64,000 nucleotides of DNA, taken from positions 26,624,790 to 26,688,789 of the forward strand of contig CM066913.1 of the NCBI GenBank assembly GCA_033964015.1, written 5' to 3'. This DNA comes from Scolanthus callimorphus. Lineage: Eukaryota > Cnidaria > Anthozoa > Actiniaria > Edwardsiidae. Positions 58,046-64,000 of this stretch are shown here, piece after piece (positions within the stretch are counted from its first letter, which is position 1; each line of letters starts with the position of its first letter). The translations under genes and the position numbers were made by a program. Under the pieces are notes generated by a model. That model did no database searches. It was not told where the DNA came from and saw nothing but the letters and a program-made list of their open reading frames with translations.

Positions 58046-59106
58046 GTAATAACATTTTTTGTCAACAGAGATCAGGCCGAGACATTTTCTTTATTTGAAG
58101 GCAGCTTGTTAGGAAATGTGAGCGATTTTTCTCCCACGCTCTATAAATGCAAAGTTAGCTTGTAGCAAATGTCCAGGGGTTAGGGGATTTTTTTTATGTA
58201 TCAGTCAATTCCAGCGGGGACCATCCCCCCCCCCCCCCCTGGGACACCGTGGGGCATTTGCGCACCCCTGCCTTCCCTGGGGTGGGGAATTTTGAGAATT
58301 TTGCTGGTCCCAGGGTTGGGAATTGTTTTTCCCCGGGGGAGGGGTGTGGGGAATTTCGGTTTTCTAATCTCAAGCGCTTCGGGTTTTGCGAACTACAACA
58401 CCAGTTACAATAACTATCGTTTGGCAGTTACAAAGTCCCAGTTACAGAAAATAACGCCACATATAATATAAATGCAGAGCATGGTTTCGCAATTTCGTCT
58501 CAGTGGAAAAACATAAAAATGAATTGACACTATAAAAGAGTTCCAATTTAGCAAAAAGTCAAGTAACATAACTGTCAAATAGTTGCTCTGCAAATAGAAT
58601 AAAGGTAAATTTCGCATTGAGAGATTCCGGAGACAATTTGCAGAAATGGCTATAACGGCGAATGGCCTAGGAATGTCTACCGATATTGTACTAATACCTT
58701 AGTTTCACTTCTTTATTTCTATTTTGTCTCACTTTCAGTGAAGTAAGAACTCGTTCAAAGACGAGAAAACTAAAGTACATTTACTGAAACAAATTATAAA
58801 TGCTCAGACAGTATAAATGGAGTTGAAGTTTTTGCTGTGAAGCTTTGTCATGCAGAGTCGATGGAATCCTACCGTCTTTTTCTCGTCCCGGGGGTGGGGA
58901 ATTTTCAGTTTTATTTTTAGAAATGACCAAAATCCCGGGGGTTGCATGGTAGCGCTGGAATTGACTGATACATTATTGCCAAAGCTTGTTGTGCCTGGGA
59001 ACTTTGTTATGCATGTGAGCAGAGAAAATCCCTTGCATTTTCTAGCAAACTGCCTAATAAATAAAATGTCTTAGCCTGATCTCTGTTGACAAAAAATGAC
59101 ATTACC
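58046..59106. mobile_element. Outer TIR element, host of a nested insertion
   Basis: CATTTTTTGTCAACAGAGAT with CAGGC and a further ~40 bp (GACATTTT, GCAGCTTGTTAGGAAATG) at 58052-58120 is inverted at about 59020-59100. Removing the inner 776-bp element plus one TTA leaves about 280 bp. Confidence 0.65.
58197..58972. mobile_element. Nested 776-bp TIR element with TTA duplication
   Basis: TGTATCAGTCAATTCCAGCG is exactly inverted at the right end. TTA lies on both sides (58194-58196; 58973-58975). Subterminal C- and G-rich tracts; no coding frame. Confidence 0.8.
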
Positions 59107-59109
59107 AGA

Positions 59110-59555
59110 GGATTAAAAGAGTGGAAAATGCTTTTGTCTTTCAGCTGGCTGTGATGCTGGCTTTATTATCATGATACAATGTTACAGTCAATCATTATTG
59201 ATTTCTGTCTATGATTTCAAGCCAATGCAAACCCCTTTTCAGCAAAAACGTTTTCACCAAAACACATGTAGTCTCATCCACAAAGCCAAGCTTCAAATAT
59301 TGAGTTCAAGTCTAATTTCCAATAGTCAAATTAAAGAGAGTTGCTGAATGAATCACAGGGGACTGAAACATGATTCCAATGTGTATTTACAATTATCTTA
59401 TTGCAAGTACAGGAAATATGAAGTATAGATATAGTATTTTAAATATGATATCCTAGAGATTCATGTGTTGCATTTTCAATGGAGAACATGCGCCCTACAA
59501 GCGAAGAGATGAGCAAAGCACTCAACTTTGGAACTAAGTATTCTTACTTGAAAAC
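59110..59555. other. Anonymous interval
   Basis: No gene or repeat structure recognised. Confidence 0.4.
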
Positions 59556-59562
59556 TTACCTG

Positions 59563-59826
59563 AATATCGTATCTTTTCTTCTTGAAGGAATCTTGATGCC
59601 AAAGCATTTCTGTCGTTAGAAACTTATTCAGCTCCAAGGATGTCCTTGAGAAGCGAGTCGTACATTGTTCTTTCCATGTAAAAATATTGAGTTTTCTCCT
59701 AACAGTATTACAGTTCGAGCGACATGTTTTCTTTTCTTGAACAAGCCAACTGCAAAGGCTGGCTAAATTCCGTGAGAATTCCGTGTCTATGCCAATTAAA
59801 TTTATTCCGTGCTTGAGCTGTAACAA
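59563..59826 (-). other. Candidate exon with consensus splice donor
   Basis: A minus-strand frame starts MLQLKHGINLIGIDTEFSRN and stays open to KKKRYDIQ, where ATTCAG|GTAAGTTTT matches the eukaryotic donor consensus. The peptide is basic with scattered Cys (KKTCRSNCNTVRRKLN). No family recognised and no partner exon found. Confidence 0.3.
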
Positions 59827-59829
59827 AGC

Positions 59830-60300
59830 TGCAAATTATTGTCCTTGTTTTTGCAATCTAAAATGATTCATAGCTTGATTTTAAACCTCTTAACTTAATT
59901 TCTTTCTGGTATGATCCGGCTGAACTGAACCACTTTATCGATTACTCATCCTTCCCTGATCCCAGTCCATTCTGCCAGCAACCAAAGACAGGTAACCCAA
60001 AGGCTTCATGTATCTTTTCCGAACATCCCCGAAAGTTCTTTCAAAGTTTTGTGGCCAATAACAATGATACAAGCTACAAGAAACTGCAGATGGCGGACGA
60101 AATCTTGACTTGCACAAGGGCCGCCTAACCAAATTGAATATCGTAACCCATGGCAACACACCATGTACGCACTCAGAAATAAGCCGACGGTACACCAGCG
60201 GCTGTCCAACGGAAAATACAACCACTCGAATACAGCTCGATGGGTTACTTTTATTTTATTTTTTTTAATTTTTTTTTCACATTTTTATTTATTTATTTTT
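59830..60300. other. Anonymous interval
   Basis: A 96-codon minus frame at 59935-60225 without family signature, then a T-rich tract from about 60245. Confidence 0.35.
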
Positions 60301-60302
60301 TT

Positions 60303-60346
60303 CACACATTAGCCTATGGGGCTCCACAGGAGTTCCGCTATAAACC
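60303..60346 (+). repeat. GGGGCTCCACAGGAGTTCCGC motif, copy 2
   Basis: CACACATTAGCCTATGGGGC then TCCACAGGAGTTCCGCTATA. GGGGCTC pairs with GAGTTCC, as in the 47698 copy. Confidence 0.5.
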
Positions 60347-60351
60347 GCACC

Positions 60352-60680
60352 AGGGCTGAGGACCTCCCTTAAAAAGACCCCTCCCCTGGAACTTCCACTC
60401 GTGAAACCGACCCCCACCCCTGGAATTTCCACTCATGAAACCGACCCCCTCCCCTTGAATTTCCAACCCCATAAATGACCCCCACCCCTGGAATTTCCAT
60501 TTTTTCTGGCAAAATACCCCTGGGAAATCTCTTTTTGAATAAAATGTCCCTGGAAAATCACCTTTTTTACTCCTCCCCCTTGGAATTTCCAGTCTCCAGA
60601 CACACCCCCTCTCCTGGAATTTTCAGAGTTTAATACAGCCCCCCTGGAAAATTTTCCATAGGTCCTCAACCTCCCTGGTT
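60352..60680. repeat. Degenerate CCCCTGGAATTTCCA minisatellite
   Basis: About nine units at roughly 30-40 bp spacing, each with CCCCTGGAA(A/T)TTCCA-like sequence and CTCATGAAACCGACCC in the first ones. Ends at GGTCCTCAACCTCCCTGGTT. Confidence 0.7.
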
Positions 60681-60805
60681 CGGTTTAACAATGCAATCAG
60701 CCAATGAGTAAGACAAGAAGTTTATATTTCATGCTTAAAAAAATCATGAATAGTTTATAAGAACAATACAATAGAAACACAATAAGAATCACAGGACCGT
60801 AGCAT

Positions 60806-62060
60806 CCCGAGGGAGGGGGGCTCCCCCTATTTTTGGGGTGCAGGTACTTGTCACACCTTTCAGGGTTCAAAATCAGGCCTCTGGAAAAATTAGAAAACTT
60901 GCAAAAAAAATTCCAGATAGGTACCCATTAGAGGTCCATTCTAGCAAATCAATCAAATTACACTTGTTAGGGACCGTTCATTTTTTATCAGGGAGGGGGC
61001 TGGTGGAAATGAGGGGGTACCCTGTATTTTTTGGTTGGCCCCCCCTTTCATGTCCGTATTTTTTTAGGTGGCCCCCAAAATCCAATGTATTTTTTCTGGT
61101 GCCTCCCCCCCCCCCCCCCTCTATTATAAATGCTTGCCCTGTAAGGTAGACTCTTGCCTAAGTGATGCAGTCTCATTCTTCTTAAAGTTTTTCTTACTTC
61201 TGTCAAAGCTAAGGAACCGATCCCCCCTCAGAACTATTAAACGTTTTCGTGACACCCACCTCAGGTCCTAGTAGAAAAGATTTTACATAAAGAGGGGGTC
61301 ACATAATTCTTTCGTTGCGGCCAACTTTTGATAACCGCATTTCATCAAGCCTCAGTAAAAGGGTAAATGAAGGTTTTTTGTGTATAGTCTGTCAGGAGCC
61401 CAGAAAGCTCCTAGTGAAGGGATCCTGAGCCTTTAGGTAATATTTTTCATGCGCGCCGCAAATGAAGAAATTATTATTATTCATGTGCGTGAAGCGCAGC
61501 CCAAATGACGAATTTCTATGCTTGTTGTAAGTAAACGTTGAACTCACGCTTATACCTGTGGGGTGTTCTTTCGTACGTAGACTGCCCGGCAGGCCTATCA
61601 GTGCAGGGCATTTTTAAGAGGGTTTATTTGTTCTTATCAAAAAAGTAAAAGAGCATATTAGATGTTAAATTCGTCATACGCGCGAAGCGTGCCGAAATTT
61701 TTATTAAGTATTTAGTGAAATCAGAAACATATAAGCGAGTTGAAACATGTAACAAACATATTGCATGCTGTAAAAAATACAAACTTTTCGTTTCCTCCCT
61801 GTTATGTGCTTGTATTTTATTGGGTGACCCCCCCCCCCCCTCATTTCCACCAGCCCCCTCTCCCTGATAAAAATGAACGGTCCCTTAGTTGCCTGAATTT
61901 CAGACGTATTCTCCCTCGTAAAAAAATATATGTCTTGCTGATACCTTTTTAGGAGCCCAAGTCAACTAAGCGATGCCATGTATGGAACCTTTTAGGGATG
62001 AAATTGAAAGTTCCTGACAAGCACCCCTGCCCCAAAAATAGGGGAGTTCCCCCTGGGCAT
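60806..62060. mobile_element. Outer G/C-rich-ended element with ~10-bp duplication
   Basis: CCCGAGGGAGGGGGG with CTCCCCCTATTTTTGGGG is inverted near 62020-62060. ACCGTAGCAT (60796-60805) and ACTGTAGCAT (62061-62070) flank it and differ by one base. A 915-bp TTA-flanked element sits inside, so the original was about 340 bp. Confidence 0.65.
60970..61884. mobile_element. Nested 915-bp TIR element with TTA duplication
   Basis: GGGACCGTTCATTTTTTATC continuing AGGGAGGGGGCTGGTGGAAA is inverted at the right end. TTA on both sides (60967-60969; 61885-61887). GGG-type TIR plus TTA duplication fits PIF/Harbinger-derived MITEs. No transposase frame. Confidence 0.8.
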
Positions 62061-62074
62061 ACTGTAGCATGTTG

Positions 62075-63070
62075 TAAATCTGATACAGCCACTAGTGGTT
62101 TTAGCTAATTTGCATAGCAACTTTAATGAAACATATCAAGTTTCACTTCCAATTGTTTTAAAACAGACGACACTAGAAGGGAGGATGTCTTCTCCATTTT
62201 TTTAAGTAGTTTAAAACATTTGCAACAATTAACAACTATTTATAGTAAAAATACACTGTATAGCGGCTTTCACATAACTGCTGTGAAAACAATTCATGAG
62301 TAATTCATTATCCTATCAAATGCATAGAAATTCAACAATTAACCAATCACAGAGCGAGAGGTGATTCACAATCTCTCTTTTTGTCAGCAATTTAATTAGA
62401 CGTATAATTGTGTAATTATTTTCTCTACACAATCTGATTGGTATAAGGATCAAAGACCATGCTCTTGACCAATCACAACCCAAACCAATCACAATTAGCA
62501 AGTTATTTGTAATTACTCATGACAGTCATGTGGAAACTGCTCTAATTATGTTTTACTTGTGTCATGGTATGGTCTTTCCGAAAGCCGCCTCTGGCAAAAG
62601 CCACCTCTGGCTGCTGTTGTCACTGAAATTTAAAGAAAATAACCAATAAGTCTGATGAGCCTCGAAGACAAAACCTGCTTATCAAAACTATGGGCCCGCT
62701 TCATGCGCAACGAAAGAAAAGTGTGATCCCCCTCGACTACCTGTAAAATGCCTTCTACTATGTCGAAACCAATTATTTTTTTTATATTTAACATATAAGA
62801 ATACGATTGCATTTGTAAAAGGAACAGCCCTGGAATAGGTCTGCACACCCACAGAGCAATATTATTCACCATCTACAGAGCAATATTATTAATTAAATGA
62901 CTAGAAACCGCTACTAGTATCTTTAAACATGGGGAAATTCGGTAAGACAAAAAAAAAATCATGTGAAAAAATACAGAAAAAATTCCTGCAAAGCCATGGC
63001 TTGCTAAAAAAACATTCCTACACAAATTCTAACCAGGAAAACATCCTGCATAACCAAAAACCTCCTACCT
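62075..63070. other. Anonymous interval with a possible ribozyme relic
   Basis: No gene supported. Contains the hammerhead-like core at 62652-62674 and a short duplicated CAGAGCAATATTATT (near 62851 and 62876). Confidence 0.4.
62652..62674 (+). ncRNA. Degenerate hammerhead ribozyme core (tentative)
   Basis: CTGATGA-GCCT-CGA-AGAC-AAAAC resembles the conserved CUGAUGA / helix II / GAAAC core. One helix II pair is lost (C opposite A), and GAAAC reads AAAAC, consistent with CpG decay. Helices I and III are not convincing. Such cores occur in Penelope-like elements and retrozymes. Confidence 0.25.
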
Positions 63071-63071
63071 A

Positions 63072-63451
63072 CCCCCCCCCCCCTAAAATTTCTGATGGTC
63101 CATCCCTTTTAAACTACAGTCTATGAATTATTGTGTCTATGTTTAGCAAAATTTACATCTATGTTGTGCAAAATGTATACATTTCCATGACTTCAGTTCC
63201 CATGCCTGACACTATCGGACAGAGAAACAATGAATCCAACAGTAAATTAAAAGTAAAATGTCCCCCCCCCCCCTAAAATTTCTGATGGTCCATCCCTTTT
63301 AAACTACAGTCTATGAATTATTGTGTCTATGTTGAGCAAAATTTACATCTATGTTGTGCAAAATGTATACATTTCCATGACTTCAGTTCCCATGCCTGAC
63401 ACTATCGGACAGAGAAACAATGAATCCAACAGTAAATTAAAAGTAAAATGT
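63072..63451. repeat. Recent 190-bp tandem duplication
   Basis: Two units begin with a C run and CTAAAATTTCTGATGG (63084 and 63274) and end AAAGTAAAATGT. One visible difference (GTTTAGC versus GTTGAGC) apart from C-run length. Confidence 0.9.
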
Positions 63452-63454
63452 CAG

Positions 63455-64000
63455 TGCATATTGGCACTGATAGACAGCAATAATTATTCCTAGATAGATT
63501 TCCGCTTGCCTGTCATATGTGAAATACTCTGTAAAGCTTCCCCGCAGCCAGGAATACATCTTAGGGAATTTCTACAAAATTAAATTAGCGCACAAAAGTT
63601 ACTCGTTGTAGCCGAACCAAATTGAGAAGTCGAAAATGTCTCAATTTGAATTGAAAATGTCTCAATTTGAATAGCTTAGATACATTAGAAAATTCAAGAA
63701 TCATTGTACCATTATCTAAACCTGAAGTTTGGAGCTGGACGAGTCCTATGATGACCAAAAGCTCGCGAGCTAAAGATGGCAGCCATGCCGCCGATGCGTG
63801 ACAAGTTTTTCTTTCATGACATTCTCCCGAGTCTCTCCGCCAAAAGTAAACACAGCCACGGCAGTTGTCAGCTCCACTATAACTTTTATATCACTAGAAA
63901 ATACGGTATTCTGATTGCAATACAGAAAAAAAGCTTAAACCACAATGGTTGAGCTTGTAAAAACGACTAATCTCACGAGCGGCCACTATCGTCGCATTCA
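63455..64000. other. Anonymous right end
   Basis: No supported gene. A short duplicated GTCTCAATTTGAAT near 63638-63671. Sequence from about 63730 is richer in CpG but gives no clear promoter. Confidence 0.35.

Overview
The window looks like repeat-dense nuclear DNA of an invertebrate animal, most likely an anthozoan cnidarian (stony coral or sea anemone). This is an inference from AT-rich intergenic sequence, very many small inverted-repeat elements, Ty3/gypsy and jockey/CR1-like retrotransposon relics, a decayed THAP domain, and a decayed gene of a type I associate with cnidarian genomes. No operon-like packing, rRNA, tRNA or CRISPR array was seen. No complete host protein-coding gene can be supported. 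What codes, or once coded, is relic transposon protein, two gene relics (THAP domain; Cys-rich multi-copy family) and two exon-sized open stretches with plausible splice sites.

Layout. 1-3.1 kb: a 2.86-kb inverted-repeat element set in a 19-20 bp minisatellite; it carries two MITEs, a reverse-transcriptase relic and a ~104-bp satellite rich in TTTAGGAT. 3.1-5.5 kb: MITE-like repeats, then anonymous DNA. 5.56-14.88 kb: two head-to-tail copies of a ~4.6-4.8 kb unit, each with a terminal hairpin, CTAACAG-type low-complexity arrays, a 500-520 bp TTA-flanked element, a divergent promoter-like interval and a palindromic CRE pair. 14.9-18.5 kb: a GC hairpin between 68-bp direct repeats, a 327-bp tandem coding-like duplication, a G/C-run-ended element and a THAP relic. 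18.8-22.5 kb: a MITE pair bracketing a cluster of CGGTTTAC motifs, then a broken Ty3/gypsy pol. 23.5-26.5 kb: a dispersed repeat split by a 2.23-kb foldback-type element whose empty site survives in a second copy at 33.6-34.3 kb. 26.5-36 kb: several terminal-inverted-repeat elements and a CRE-rich tandem array. 36.4-37.4 kb: a decayed Cys-rich gene. 39.3-40.9 kb: long palindromes and a 243-bp tandem array. 44-46 kb: a second non-LTR relic and two repeat families. 49-54.4 kb: palindromic MITEs, a candidate Helitron with both termini, and three more copies of the covarying hairpin. 55.6-62.1 kb: TIR elements with clean target duplications, two of them nested inside older elements. 63.07-63.45 kb: a recent 190-bp tandem duplication.

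How it fits together. The window is mainly a record of successive insertions. At least five elements are flanked by the trinucleotide TTA (as in PIF/Harbinger-type insertion), three elements with G/C-run ends are flanked by 7-11 bp direct repeats, and one element has Helitron-like ends. The least explained features are the foldback element built from ~295-bp subunits, the hairpin family with compensatory stem changes, and the tandem 4.7-kb units. All coordinates of repeat ends are read by eye and may be off by a few bases.
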